Source: Adiantum capillus-veneris (Eukaryota > Streptophyta > Polypodiopsida > Polypodiales > Pteridaceae). From it: 64,000 nt of DNA. Below, piece by piece: positions 23,116-34,084 of the stretch (the stretch's first letter is position 1; the number at the start of each line of letters is the position of its first letter). The notes under the pieces are model-generated. The model was given only the letters and a program-made list of their open reading frames with translations, ran no database searches and was not told where the DNA came from. Position numbers and translations under genes: made by a program. Where the stretch lies: positions 10,002,912 to 10,066,911 of the forward strand of contig CM043965.1 in NCBI GenBank assembly GCA_014529385.2. Direction: 5' to 3'.

Positions 23116-23830
23116 CTAGCCATAATACTCTAGACGCCACTGCTTTGAGATCCTAATGCGTAGGTTATCGATCGGTCTTGGCAGTGCACAATCCTCGGCA
23201 TACTTGAGGCGATCTTCTGCACAAAGCCAAGCGGTGAGCCACGATCTTACAGTTGTTGTAAGATATCCTTGAATCTCAGTGGGATTCTGATTTTCCATAT
23301 TCTTCACAATGCTGAAAGTGCCTGGATGATTCCACAACTGCTTGTACCATGTGTCATCCCCTAGAATTGTGGACGTACCAGTGTACTAACCTCTTTCCTC
23401 CCAGAAGTCACTTAGCTTCTTGTAAAATACAGGCTTTCCACCAGTTATCTTGATTCTGGCATCTCTTACACAATCCTACTGTGCAAGAATTTCCTTGAAT
23501 TGGGGAACCTGATTAGGAAAGCAGACACTCAACAGGTTTTCTGCTTTAGTCTTCATGCAGCAGGTCCACACAAATACATCAAAGTGCACAAGGCACCAGT
23601 CCAAGAATGCAGGTGCATCCCTTTTATACCCAGCAGACACCCCTGCTATGTCTACAATTTCTAGATCATTCTAGTAGGCAAGCTTCCATGAACGGTACCT
23701 CTTGTCTAATGAAGTCAGCAGGACACCATTAATATCAAGGATTAGAGTTGGCTTACTCTCAAACAATATGTTCCCAGGATCCTCACATGGACACCGTCTC
23801 ATCATCGTTCCTAACATAATCTGCAACACC
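23116..23830 (-). pseudogene. FCP1/NIF-type HAD phosphatase-like domain, decayed
   Basis: One minus-strand frame, interrupted by three TAG codons, reads KPTLILDINGVLLTSLDKRY, then AGYKRDAPAFLDWC, HFDVFVWTCCMKTKAENLL, GGKPVFYKKLSDFW and ILGDDTWYKQLWNHPGTFSI. The order matches the NIF/FCP1 HAD fold: motif I (normally DxDxT/S; here LDINGVLL, with the second acidic residue changed), a capping arginine/aspartate segment, motif II (VWT), the K of motif III (GKPVFYK) and motif IV (DD). The altered motif I suggests a non-catalytic relative. It could be host sequence captured by the transposon or a remnant of another element. No introns are seen. An acidic/glycine-rich stretch lies upstream in another phase. 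Confidence 0.65.
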
Positions 23831-24023
23831 ACCTGCACCTCCTCCATCCTCCCTTTGTCGAGACACCATCCCATCATTGTGCCTTACATATTGTGTACCA
23901 CCTGCACCAACTGCACCACCTGCACAACCTGCATCACCACCTGCATCCACAGATGCATCACCATCCTCCTGAGGTGGTTCAGGCTTTTCATTGGTAATCT
24001 CCATGTCCCTGGGAGGATAGACA

Positions 24024-24313
24024 TGTTAGGGTTTAAACCTACCTATGTGAACAAGGTGTTATTATCACACACTCTAGCGAAAAACATGCATGCACCTAGC
24101 ACCTCAATTGCATGCCACTTGTCCCCTCATGCACACCTATCTAGGCGGATCCACTAGCATCTTCCACTTGCATTCTTTTGCATGCTATTTTTAATCTACC
24201 TACATTTATATTATTTTGTACTTTGCTTGCTTACGTCATTTTTCATTGGCGTGTTAACTTAATGTTCTAATTTTGAATGAAACTAATCATTATCACCGTG
24301 ATAGAGCCTCACA
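24024..24313 (+). repeat. orphan LTR (about 290 bp)
   Basis: Begins TGTTAGGGTTTAAACC and ends GCCTCACA, directly followed by a tRNA-Met primer site, so it is a 5' LTR on the plus strand. No second copy is found in the window. It interrupts or abuts the upstream part of the HAD-like frame. Confidence 0.6.
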
Positions 24314-24315
24314 AG

Positions 24316-24328
24316 TGGTATCAGAGCG
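24316..24328 (+). other. primer-binding site (tRNA-iMet type) after the orphan LTR
   Basis: TGGTATCAGAGCG, an exact match to the common plant initiator-Met primer, lies two bases after the LTR end. Confidence 0.8.
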
Positions 24329-24329
24329 T

Positions 24330-25030
24330 TATTGGGAGGCTCATCATAATTATCATAATTATCTTTTATTCTAAATATCCTTTTTATCAAGTATTTCCTT
24401 GTTCTAATTGAGTTCCATTAGTGCAATCAATTACTCAGTCAGTTTTTCATGATTAATGTATGTTTAGCTCGTGTAATCTCTACATAACAATAGCTTACAA
24501 GCAATTGTGTGTGTGTGTGTGTGTGTGTGTGTTCTTGTGGGAACCACACTCCATTAGGAAGAGAAAGGGGCCTAGGAGAGCCTCTTTATTTGGTAGTTTA
24601 AGGGAGTGAAACCTCTAGTATTAAGAAAGCAATTAAAGGACAACTTTTGAATTCAAACAAGCCAAATGGCTAGTTTATTTGAATTCAAATTTTCCACCAA
24701 AATGAAATTTAAAATCTAGCAATCAAAACCATATCATGTAACATATCTATGGAAAGAGCTTGGCGTGTAGATTACAGATTTACAATCTTCACTCAAATTG
24801 GAAATCATATGTAGGAGTTATCAAAGGCCAAAACTCATAAACTTGTCCACTCTATTTTTTGGAGGGATAAGTGCATCCTTTGACCATTCTTACACCTCTC
24901 TTACACACCCACCATTCTTGCACACATGGCGTGCATCTATTTGTCAAAATTTTGATCACCTCCATAATCTCATGGCAAATAAAGAGGCCCTCCTAGACCC
25001 CATCCTCTTCCTAATGCTCGATAAAGAAAA
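24330..25030. other. non-coding remnant after the orphan LTR
   Basis: Presumably leader sequence of the element that owned the LTR. A (GT)n tract sits at 24507-24532. No Gag or Pol similarity is seen before element H begins on the other strand. Confidence 0.4.
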
Positions 25031-28002
25031 CAAAGGAGCCAAGCAGTATGGATCCATCCTTCTGGAAGAGGATGATTAGTTTTGACCCGAGCTTCGAAAA
25101 GAATCTCAGCCATCTCCCTATACTGTGGTGTCAGACCCACCTTAGCTGCAATATCCTTTTCAAGAAATTAGAAGATTCGACAGTAAGTTGCAGCAGGCTA
25201 ATTAGTAATCTTGGTCAGGCCTCTGATCTGAATCTTCCACTGACCCATACACACCCGGATCCTATGCATCTTCTCTTTCAGTGCTGAATATCATTGAGTT
25301 GGAGAGCATCATTGAACAACGTTTGCCAAGTTTTCCATTCTACAGTCGATCTCTCATACCAATCCTGAAGCTCATCAATAATCTTGAAGTATGTAAGGTG
25401 ATCAACTGGTTCTGGATGTTGAGGATAAAGTGTTGGGAAGAATCTTGGCAGCTTCGTCTCTCTTGCTCGAAAGGCATACAAGAGAACTGGAGAATCAAGC
25501 ACGAATTCTAAAAAATTGAGAACAGCATGGTTCTCTTGCTGCATCATCTTTCTAGTGATTCTCATTAGCTGGAACAATTTTCGAAGAGCAGTTGCGTGTG
25601 CTCCAACTGACATTCTAGTCTGAGGTCCTTTGCTAGTGGCAGTCTGATCCTCAAGAATGGCCCTGACTCTCTAATCCAAAACTCCTATGGCAGTTTGCAT
25701 CAACACCAAAACCTCCTTTAACTGTTCCCTAACATCCTTCATACATCTGTAAGTTGGTTTTTTTCCCAGTAGAAGTTCTAATTCCAGGGCAAGAGAGCGA
25801 CAATATACAGTAGACTGTCTTTGCAAGTGTGGGTTGGTCACTCTCTCTTCAACAGTGATTATCCATTCATGAACTCTTTCCAGCTGCAGCTGGACTGTGC
25901 TGGGATGCGTAGGCAAACGGCAAGCTTCTTGATCATGAAAAGCCGTTGATTTCCAATGCTCCACCATTTCCCTGGCTCCAACATACAGCCTCTGAAACCG
26001 TTCCAAATCAGACAGGAGATCATCATCCTCCAGATACTGTCTGGTTATGGAGGCCTACTCATGTCTCAATTGCTTGTTCAGGGTAATAAGCTACAAGGAA
26101 TGCTGATGATCAGCAGTTGATCTCTCATCCTGCACTTTCATTTTCCCTTTAGCCTCCCTACTGAGCTGGGACTGATAAGCTCGCTAATTCCCAGTGTGAC
26201 TGGGCTGCTGTTCTTTGACTGCTGATTACCCGACTGGTGCCCTTCATTCTGGCCTGGCTGGTCTAGCTGTGACTAGCCTCCTTCAGTTGGCCCTATACTA
26301 CCAGTACCAGGTCCTGGAGGTGGAGATGGCGGTGGGGCATCATCATCATCATTTGTATGCCCTTCTTCTTGGTCATCCTCTTCCTTATCAGCTCCGTCGT
26401 CCTTGTCTTCTTCTGCTTCATCCGGAAAAGTTTGCTGCTCAATATAATCCAATATTATACTCAATCACTTTGTCCTACAAATCACTCTGCAGACTTTCCA
26501 TCAAAGACTTCAAATTTTCTAAATCAAAAACAACATTGCCTGCTGGATTTAGAATTTCGACCAAGCTGTTATAAATATATCTATCAGTAAGAGAAGCCTT
26601 CAGAGCTGTATGGCGAATGACCAGGGAGTTGAATTCAACCCGCTTCATCTTGAGCATTGACTCAGTCCATTCTGCAGCTCTCAGTGCTTCATTCCTTTGA
26701 TTCTTGATGATCATGATCTCAGATTCAGACTTAGCTAGCTTCTTGTTTAATAGCTCAATAACCCTCTCTGAATGAGCTTCAAGTACTCTGTGTTGTATAT
26801 TCTGCTCATCGCGTGCTTTCTGGAGCTTTTGAATCTGGTCTTCAGCTTCCTTCAAGTCAGCTTTAGCCTTTTTCACTTCATCTTCTGACCCAGCAGCTTC
26901 TAACAATTGTCACATACAATTGACAATGGTATTCCAAGAAGACTGTATGAGGATTGAACATTTGTCCTTTACTATAGTTGGATCAGAATCAATAGAGTCA
27001 TATTGTTACTGGAGCCATGTAAGGTAAAGTTGCATAATTAGCTTTTCATCACAGAAAATGCCCTTTCAGTGGATGGGTCTGCATTTGCTGCAACTTGTCC
27101 TATTTTACCAAGTACAGAATTTGTTCAGTATTTGGAATAGAGACTCCACCTGGCAATGTTGAAGAAGTTGGGCCTTTGCCTTTGTCCAATTGTCCCTTGA
27201 CTTTGTCCACCGACTGATATGCTACCTTCTCAAAATTTGCTGCCGTGGCCTGATCTTTTCCAGAACTAGTAGCGACTGCACTTTCTCCTACTGACTGGCT
27301 AGGCCCAGTATTCTGAGCAGGTTGCTTCTCAGTTTGGCTCACTATAGCTTTCTCAGTATTCACAGTCTTGACTTGTCTTTCTATATGCCTCAAAAACGCA
27401 TTGCTCTTTGTCAGTGTAGTCTTTGGCTTCTTCGAACTGCCAGCCTGTTCCTCAGTGGCTTTCCTTTTCAGATCTGTTGAAGTAGTCTGACTGTTTGTTG
27501 CTTCTTCGTCTGAGGACAGCTCAATGTTCTTTGGCTCAGAAATCGGCTTCTCACTCCAAGCCTTTTTTACCTGCTCATGAGCATCTGCAGTTGTGGCCCA
27601 ATTTAAAAATTGCCAAACATACCAAGCTTTCAAAACATTCTAGGATTTTAGCTTGGCAGTTTGCTGAAGCACATTGTGTGACAGGATTTGACAAAGGTTA
27701 ATAGAAACCTTTGGATCCAATGTCTTGGCCAACATCATAGCAAAGAGTTTCTCAGATACATACGTTGGATTGTTCTTAAGGCTTACTGCTTCAGCCACAA
27801 AATTGTAAGTAGTGGAAGCTTCCAGTCCTGCTACTGGAACACCTTGACCACTTGCCTTGTGCTTACGCTTAGCCGCTTCATCCTCCTTCAGGGCTATACT
27901 TATCTGCCGTGGAGTTGCCACAGATGGTTTGGGCTCATTGGGCATCCGGAATGCAAAAGCTATGGTCTCTGATGTAACCAACACCTTTCTACCATTCACC
28001 AT
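25030..28002 (-). pseudogene. element H accessory reading frame (long, coiled-coil rich)
   Basis: Starts near MVNGRKVLVTSETIAFAFRM at 28002 and can be followed through several phases down to about 25030 (LTPQYREMAEILFEARVKTN). Order: an N-terminal region with AEAVSLKNNPTYVSEKLFAM, a serine/threonine-rich linker with KRKATEEQ...SSKKPK (nuclear-signal-like), a heptad-rich segment (DEVKKAKADLKEAEDQIQKL), a DDDD...PPPSPPP stretch, and two helical segments. Stops include TAG near 27640. It begins exactly where reverse transcriptase is lost, so it was either a 3' accessory gene moved up by a pol deletion or a replacement for pol. I recognise no family. Confidence 0.5.
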
Positions 28003-28304
28003 GGCACTGCTATCTTCAGGTCTGTATGTTCCCAGGCAAACACGTCTTTATAGTTTTGGAACATCCTACGTGCCTTCTCCTTCATTGCCGGGTTGAGATG
28101 CTTGTTGACATTGATCATCCTAGGACTATCCTCTGATCCTAGGTTCCATTCTTCCACTTCTTGGTCGTCTGGAAGCAACCAATTAGGCCCGCCTCCTTTT
28201 TCTTTGGTTGACTCTTCAGCATAATCCCAGGATGGTCCATTCATTTTTGAATCAACATTCTGATCCACTGGGTGCTCTTCAGAACGTACTGGTTCCTCTA
28301 CCAT
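27996..28304 (-). pseudogene. element H reverse transcriptase start (truncated)
   Basis: Ends with the block that precedes the RT domain in many plant Ty3 elements: KARRMFQNYKDVFAWEHTDL. The RT palm, RNase H and integrase that should follow are missing. Confidence 0.6.
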
Positions 28305-28542
28305 ACCAGTTTTTAGCTGATTCCACCACCCTTCCAGTTAGCCGAACTGTTCTTTCCCATGTGTTGATTTCAGTAAACTGATTGGAGAATTACCTTTTCT
28401 GCTTGTCAGCTTGCTCTTTATTCAGCAAGACTACATTCAAGTCAATCTCTGCTAAAGGGAATATGTTCATGGCCGCTAACATTTTCTCAATCTTCTTGGC
28501 TGTGTACTTTTGACATAACTCCTTCGACCTCAATTCTTTTCT

Positions 28543-28774
28543 CTAGCTCCTAGTATTGTTTGTCTGGATTTGAATTCTGCCACTGTCCCCTTCCATGGTT
28601 AATGTTTGGTTTGCATAGTCATGAACAAAATGTGATGTTCTCAACCATGGGCACCCTAGCATCATCCCACATGCCCCTTGCACATCCTGTACTAAGAAAC
28701 TGGTTTTAAATTTTTCGCTCCCAACTCTTATCTGCATATTTTCAATCATACACGTCGCTTGTACCACTCTGTGA
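28543..28774 (-). pseudogene. element H protease, C-terminal half
   Basis: Contains IRVGSEKFKTSFLVQDVQ and GMMLGCPWLR, the second half of a retropepsin-like domain (LG-x-PWL flap/strand). It is separated from its N-terminal half by the TRIM insertion at 28775-30515. Confidence 0.65.
28770..28774. other. target-site duplication TGTGA (left) of the TRIM-like element
   Basis: TGTGA directly before the LTR start. It is repeated at 30516-30520. Confidence 0.92.
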
Positions 28775-29050
28775 TGTTGGGTATGCAAGCCCAATTATGG
28801 GAATATCCAAATGTCCGGTGTCTAGCTCGTGGATACAGGCTCTATAGCATGCAGATCAACTTTAGTTGTAAGTCAAGTGGTGCATGGCTTTTTGCCTTTA
28901 TATGTAAGGCTATACTTCAATAGAGAATACGTGTGTTTTTCAGGCCTAATCTCTGCTCTCTCTCTCTCTCTCTCTCTTGCATCTACTGCTCAGCACCACA
29001 CCATGGCTTGCCTCAGGCTACACCCACCATAGCTAGCTCAGAGCACAACA
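28775..29050 (+). repeat. TRIM 5' LTR
   Basis: 276 bp, TG...CA ends, with a (CT)n tract near 28957-28978 and a TATA-like TTATATG near 28898. Confidence 0.92.
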
Positions 29051-29052
29051 AC

Positions 29053-29065
29053 TGGTATCAGAGCC
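29053..29065 (+). other. TRIM primer-binding site (tRNA-iMet)
   Basis: TGGTATCAGAGCC directly downstream of the 5' LTR. Confidence 0.88.
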
Positions 29066-29505
29066 ACTGCTCTCGGCTTGAGTCGGCGTGCGGGAACCAG
29101 TGCCTGCAGAAGGGAAAGCAAACTGTCGACCTGCTCAAATCCGACCAAAAATGGCATCAACCTGATCGCCTTGCTGTTGTAAGGCTTTTTCGACACTACG
29201 AGCATATCCAATTCGGCCTCTGCTGATCGCTACAAGTAGAACTACCCTCCTCGTCGTCTGTTGCGCCATCTCTACACAGAGAAATTTCGCCCTTTTTGTT
29301 TTCATTTTCACACTGTGACGTGTCATTCCTATTTTTTAGCCTTGGTCAAGAAGCGCTTCACACACATCACCTCGATAAAAGACATACTCACACACACCCT
29401 CATCAAGTAATCTGTGCTCATTTTGGTGCGCGGCTTCAAGTTCGACAGCTACTGCCAATTTCAGTTTCGGCAATTTCGACAATCAAATTCAATTGTTTGT
29501 CAAAT

Positions 29506-29805
29506 ATGGCATCAAAAGTCAACATGCACACAAATCGGCAAGATCCCACACTCGAAAAAGCTTCTCAAAACAATGAAGTGGTGCAAGAAAGCTTCAAGAC
29601 AAGCTTTTCTCAGAGTATATCAAAACGCTTCAAAAGCTCAAGTCGGCAAGGAAGAGGCAAACAAGTTTTTTACACGCGGAGTTCCACTAAGGCCAAAGAA
29701 GATTTGCTTCAAGAACCAAGAGGTACATCAAAAGATGTTGAGCATCCAGATCCGCTTCGAGACCACAGTACAAGTTTTTTCATCAACTGTTTTTTGCCAG
29801 TTTAG
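29506..29805 (+). CDS. small reading frame inside the TRIM (hypothetical, about 99 aa)
   Basis: Starts MASKVNMHTNRQDPTLEKAS and is rich in serine, lysine and glutamine. No zinc knuckle, capsid or protease motif is visible. An overlapping frame at 29414-29851 is of similar length, so neither is favoured by composition. It may be a relic or chance. The open frame extends upstream to 29296 without a better start. Confidence 0.2.
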   Translation: MASKVNMHTNRQDPTLEKASQNNEVVQESFKTSFSQSISKRFKSSSRQGRGKQVFYTRSSTKAKEDLLQEPRGTSKDVEHPDPLRDHSTSFFINCFLPV

Positions 29806-30231
29806 TGTCATAGTTTTTGTCAGCTTTTGTTTATTGTCAAAACCATCATAAACTTTCCAGTCAAAGCTTTTTCTTTTACATTGTCAGTTATTGTCATGCT
29901 TGTCAGTTGTCACATTGTACGAGTTATAGACACTGCCACAAAGATAAGTGGTAAGACCTCCCAATTTTTATCAGTTCTCAGCCCATTTTTGTTGCACTCT
30001 CATGAGGTTACTGGGTACACCTTAAACCCAAGGTTTGGCAGTGAACCAAAAACTCCAATCATTTTTGGTAGCTAACTATTTTGCCTACACCCTATTTGTT
30101 CAAGGGGGGGTTACTGACATAGCACCAGGTTATGGATAAACCAGAAATCCTTGGTTGTGAGAAAACCTAAAACTCACGGTTGACGAGTCACCAAAAACTC
30201 GAGGTATCATGAGTTGCTTGTCCAGTTCGGG

Positions 30232-30245
30232 CTTGAGGGGGGGTT
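30232..30245 (+). other. TRIM polypurine tract
   Basis: Purine run CTTGAGGGGGGG immediately before the 3' LTR. Confidence 0.8.
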
Positions 30246-30515
30246 TGTTGGGTATGCAAGCCCAATTATGGGAATATCCAAATGTCCGGTGTCTAGCTCG
30301 TGGATACAGGCTCTATAGCATGCTGATCAACTTTAGTCGTAAGTCAAGTGGTGCATGGCTTTTTGCCTTTATATGTAAGGCTATACTTCAATAGAGAATA
30401 CGTGTGTTTTTCAGGCCTAATCTCTGCTCTCTCTCTCTCTCTCGCATCTACTGCTCAGCACCACACCATGGCTTGCCTCAGGCTACACCCACCATAGCTA
30501 GCTCAGAGCACAACA
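30246..30515 (+). repeat. TRIM 3' LTR
   Basis: 270 bp. It differs from the 5' LTR mainly in CT copy number and a few bases. The TSD copy TGTGA follows at 30516-30520. Confidence 0.92.
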
Positions 30516-30840
30516 TGTGATCTGCCATTCGCACTTTAAATGGTGCTGGCTTTAGATAAGTGATACCCATTCTCTGCTGGAGATGAACTCCCATTATGTT
30601 GACTCCTGCTCCTCCATCCAAGATAACACTTGAGAGAGGTTCCCACTGCTTCCTAACCTTGTAGTCCACCTGAATAAGTGGAACTTCATCATCTCGGATG
30701 GCCGTCAGGTCCACTGTTCTGGCCTCCGCCTCAGCTTTCCTGCGCTGTTTGATAAAGTTGGCAACTTTAGGCAAGGTTAGTCTGGTATCCTCCAGCTCTA
30801 CAGTCAACTTCTGAATTCTATCACAAATTTTCACATGAAT
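30516..30840 (-). pseudogene. element H protease, N-terminal half
   Basis: Includes VPLIQVDYKVRKQWEPLSSV and the catalytic box VILDGGAGVNIM (D-G/T-G-A type), followed by FKVRMADHM, where the TRIM inserted. The catalytic aspartate is present. The other half lies at 28543-28774. Confidence 0.75.
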
Positions 30841-32800
30841 TTATTCTCTCTCTTGGTCAGACTGATTGTTAGAGCTCGAAGAACTGGTATCTTCACACTG
30901 CCATTCCTCTTTTGCAGCGCTTCCACTCCTTCCATCAACTCTCAGTTTATCAGCTAGTCCCTGTACCACAGCCAGCATGGTCTCTGATATGGCCGGTACT
31001 GATTGATCCTTATCAGTTGATTGGGCTGGTATCCTCTGAATGACTCTAGCTTTAGAACTTTCTGGCTGCTCTAGCAGCTTCTTGGCCAAATCCTCCATGA
31101 TTTTAGTCGCTAGTTCCCTCTGCTCTTGCCATTCATCTACCACCTTCTCTTTACCTTTGGCCTTCCAAATTTCTCTTTGTTGAGCCCACTTGCTGCTGGT
31201 AGGATTGACTGGTGTTTCTGAAGTATCTGGAATTTCTTCAATAACTACACCCTTGCTTCTAGTGACTACCCGTACTGGGACTGGCTCTGGTGCCTTAGCC
31301 TCAGTAGTAGTAGTTGCAGGTGCATCTGGGCATTGGGATGCAAAATGGCCATACTTCCCACAAGTGTAGCAATTCATGCTCCTATTCTGGAAGTTGCCAC
31401 GCCCTCTACCTTGGCCCATACCTGTTTGGAATTGGCCACGTCCCTGACCAGTACCACTGGTACCTGGCCTCTCCTCTTGAGATACTTTGGTGGGTTCTAC
31501 CTTCACTGGTTCAGTGTAGGCGGCCACTGACAGATCTTTGCCCTTCTTAAAGTGGTGAATCATGATGCCACAATTGTTCCATAGATGACCAAAAGCCTTA
31601 CAGTAGGTACATTGTGGACATTCATTGGAGATATGGTCCTTGGATTTTCATTTCGAACACCAAGTCTCCATCTTCCAAAATGGCTGTCAAGTGTGGCTAA
31701 TTTTGGCAATTTGTCTAGCCATTTCTTCAATTTTCTTGGTCCAAGATCCCTTCTTTGACTTCTCCGTGGATCGTTCATTAGAGCTGCTCTTGGAGCTACT
31801 GGACACCTCACTGGAATCAAACTTTCAGTAGTAGCAGGACTACTGCTATTGGACCTTCGCTTCTTGTGACTCTTTTCCTTCTTGGCCTGCTGTTCTAGCT
31901 TCAGTGCCCTTTGGACCAGATCATTGAATTTCCTGGTAGGAGCTGGTACCTCTTGCTCCCTAAGCTTTTTTCTTCTGAAACCATTCGGAAACCATGCCCT
32001 CAACCTCTTCTCAGATGGCGGTTCCTGTAACTGCTTGGTTAGCTCCTTGATCTTTTCCACATAACTTCGAACTGATAGATTCCACTATTTGATCTTATCT
32101 AGTTCACAGAGGATATCTTCATCCCCTCTGTTGTTGGAATATTCCAACTTGAAGGCTTTAAGCAATTTGTTGTATGATCTGAGCTGGCCGGCGGGGTAAT
32201 GGTAATACCATTTCCTCGCTGCCTCCTTCAAGGTTTGCGGAAAATATTCCCCCCAATCATCTTCATCAATATTTTTCAGTTCAGCATACTGATCAAAAGC
32301 CTGTATGTGAACGTCTGGATCATCCTTCTTACCTCCCTTGAATATTGGAAAAGAAATTTTCAGGGAAGCTGTGTAATCATTCCGATTACCACTGATCCTG
32401 CCAATTCTCTTCTTGGATTCAGAATGGCGCTTGGAAGTCTTCTTGCAATTGTCAGTGTCAGCATCCCACCAATCTCTATCTCTGTCTCGGTGTCAGTGTC
32501 TTCTTTGGCCAGTCTGCTAGAAGTACAGTGACTACCTTTACTTCCCTTGGTACCCTCATCCCCCTGCCGGGACCGAGAACTCTTGGAACTCTTGGCGCTT
32601 CGTGCTTCCTGTTCTGCCCGTCGGCGTCAAGAATGACTGGACTGCTGTGAGTCCTGCACCTCATCAGCTTGACTATGCTGCTCCTGAGCCTCAGTGTCAG
32701 TCATCTTCTCTTGCTTGGGGTCAGACTCTCTTCCTGACTCCTCAGGAATAGGGTCAACACGAATGGTGGATTTTCAGCCACAACTGGATTTAGGTGCCAT
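30841..32800 (-). pseudogene. element H Gag
   Basis: The probable start MAPKSSCG is at 32800, followed by an in-frame TGA. The N-terminal part is charged and serine-rich. The retrotransposon Gag domain lies near 32400-31950 (FPIFKGGKKDDPDVHIQAFD ... ARKWYYHYPAG ... FKLEYSNNRGDED), with one TAG. A basic KKRRSNSSS stretch follows. Near 31390 is a CCHC knuckle (CYTCGKYGHFASQCP) next to an RG-rich GQGRGQFQTGMGQGRGRG segment, which probably binds RNA. At least four stops or shifts break it. Confidence 0.75.
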
Positions 32801-33470
32801 TGCTGAAAACTTTCAATTGGGAGAAGAGTCTTTCAGTCAACGAGCCTCAGCTCGAGCCACCATGATCGCCAAAATGGAATTGGAGCTGATCTCTTGAGAC
32901 AACTAATTCTAGTGTTAGAAGATTTCAGCTACTAGTGTGAGAAGATTTCAGACAGTAGACTGGATAGAAATCAGAAACTAGACTGGAATTTGGATACTGG
33001 AATAAGATCAGACTTATGTACTGGAAATAATGTTCAGATTCAGATTCAGAGTACTGGACAAGAAGTAAATGTAATTGGAATATCTGCCATGATTGGGATT
33101 ACAGATAAAAGATTACATTGAATATGATATGATTTACAGAGAGAGTACAGCCGACAACAACTGTCAATGATTCTCAAGTACAAGTGTAGCCAAAGTGCTA
33201 ACCCAAATGGTAACAATTTCCAACCCGATTACAGTGTAATGGGCCCTATTTATACACTTCAGGTTTACTGTAGTAATTACCATAGTAACTACTAAGTAAT
33301 TCGCTGCCCATCTCATAAGAGAATGTTCCCACATAGTGAAACTATCTAGCCAATCTACAAAGCCTAGGAACAACCTTTATCTAAAACATCTTCCTTCTCA
33401 ACATGTACCAACACCTTGAATTCTGTTCTTCACAATAAGAAATTAAGAACAAGATTTCAAGTTACATGTA
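32801..33470 (-). other. element H leader or LTR remnant, boundaries not found
   Basis: Non-coding, with repeated GATTTCAGACAGTAGACTGG / AGAAACTAGACTGG-like phrases. I found no convincing LTR ends or primer site for H. Confidence 0.3.
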
Positions 33471-33479
33471 GGGTCAACA

Positions 33480-34084
33480 TGACAATAGAAGCTACCATGT
33501 AAGCACTAATAAGCTACCAGTACTACCAAATGCTATCCTAGTAGCTACCATGCCCCTTGCCATCATGGTAGCTACCAATGTTATCCTGGTAGCTACCTTG
33601 TCACTTGCAGGACTTCCTTGGCAAAATGGTAGCTCATGGCAGAATGGTAGCTACCAATGCAATCTTGGTAGCCACCTTGTCACTTGCAGGACTTCCTTGG
33701 CAGAATGGCAGCTCATGCCAGAATGGCAGCTACCAATGCAATCCTGGTAGCCAGCTTGTCAATTGCAGGACTTCCTTGGCAGAATGACAGCTCATGGCAG
33801 AATGGTAGCTACCACTATTATATTGGTAGCTACTAGCGTTGATAGTGAGAACTTCCTTGTCACCAGCAGGAGTTTCATGGTAAAACATTAGATAATGGAA
33901 GAATGGTAGCTACCTTGCCACCAACAAGACTTCCATGGGAGAATAGTAGCTCATGGAAGAATGGTAGGCACAACCATACTGGTAGCTAGCTGTACCAGGA
34001 TTAGCATGACAACTGCCAACACTATGAGAGTGGTAGCTACCAATATTGTACTAGTAGCTACCAGTCTTGTATTAGTAGATAAAA
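33480..34084. repeat. degenerate GGTAGCTACC repeat cluster 2
   Basis: Exact decamers near 33567, 33588, 33646, 33804, 33907 and 34032, plus many near copies. Also contains three about 65-70 bp units of the type CTTGTCACTTGCAGGACTTCC ... AGAATGGTAGCTACC between 33590 and 33800. Lies just 3' of the RING-like gene. Confidence 0.85.

Larger units (their letters stand above)
28775..30515 (+). mobile_element. TRIM-like miniature LTR retrotransposon, complete (1741 bp)
   Basis: The LTRs (28775-29050 and 30246-30515) begin TGTTGGGTATGCAAGCCC and end GAGCACAACA. An exact tRNA-iMet primer site (TGGTATCAGAGCC) follows two bases after the 5' LTR. A polypurine tract (TTGAGGGGGGG) precedes the 3' LTR. The flanks are TGTGA on both sides. 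The internal region is only about 1.2 kb and encodes no Gag, protease, RT or integrase, so the element must be moved by enzymes of another element. It landed in the protease frame of element H, in opposite orientation. Confidence 0.93.

Noticed and set aside
24316-29065. TGGTATCAGAGC sites as possible tRNA genes
   Set aside because: They are primer-binding sites next to LTR ends (24316, 29053, 43227); no cloverleaf arms surround them.
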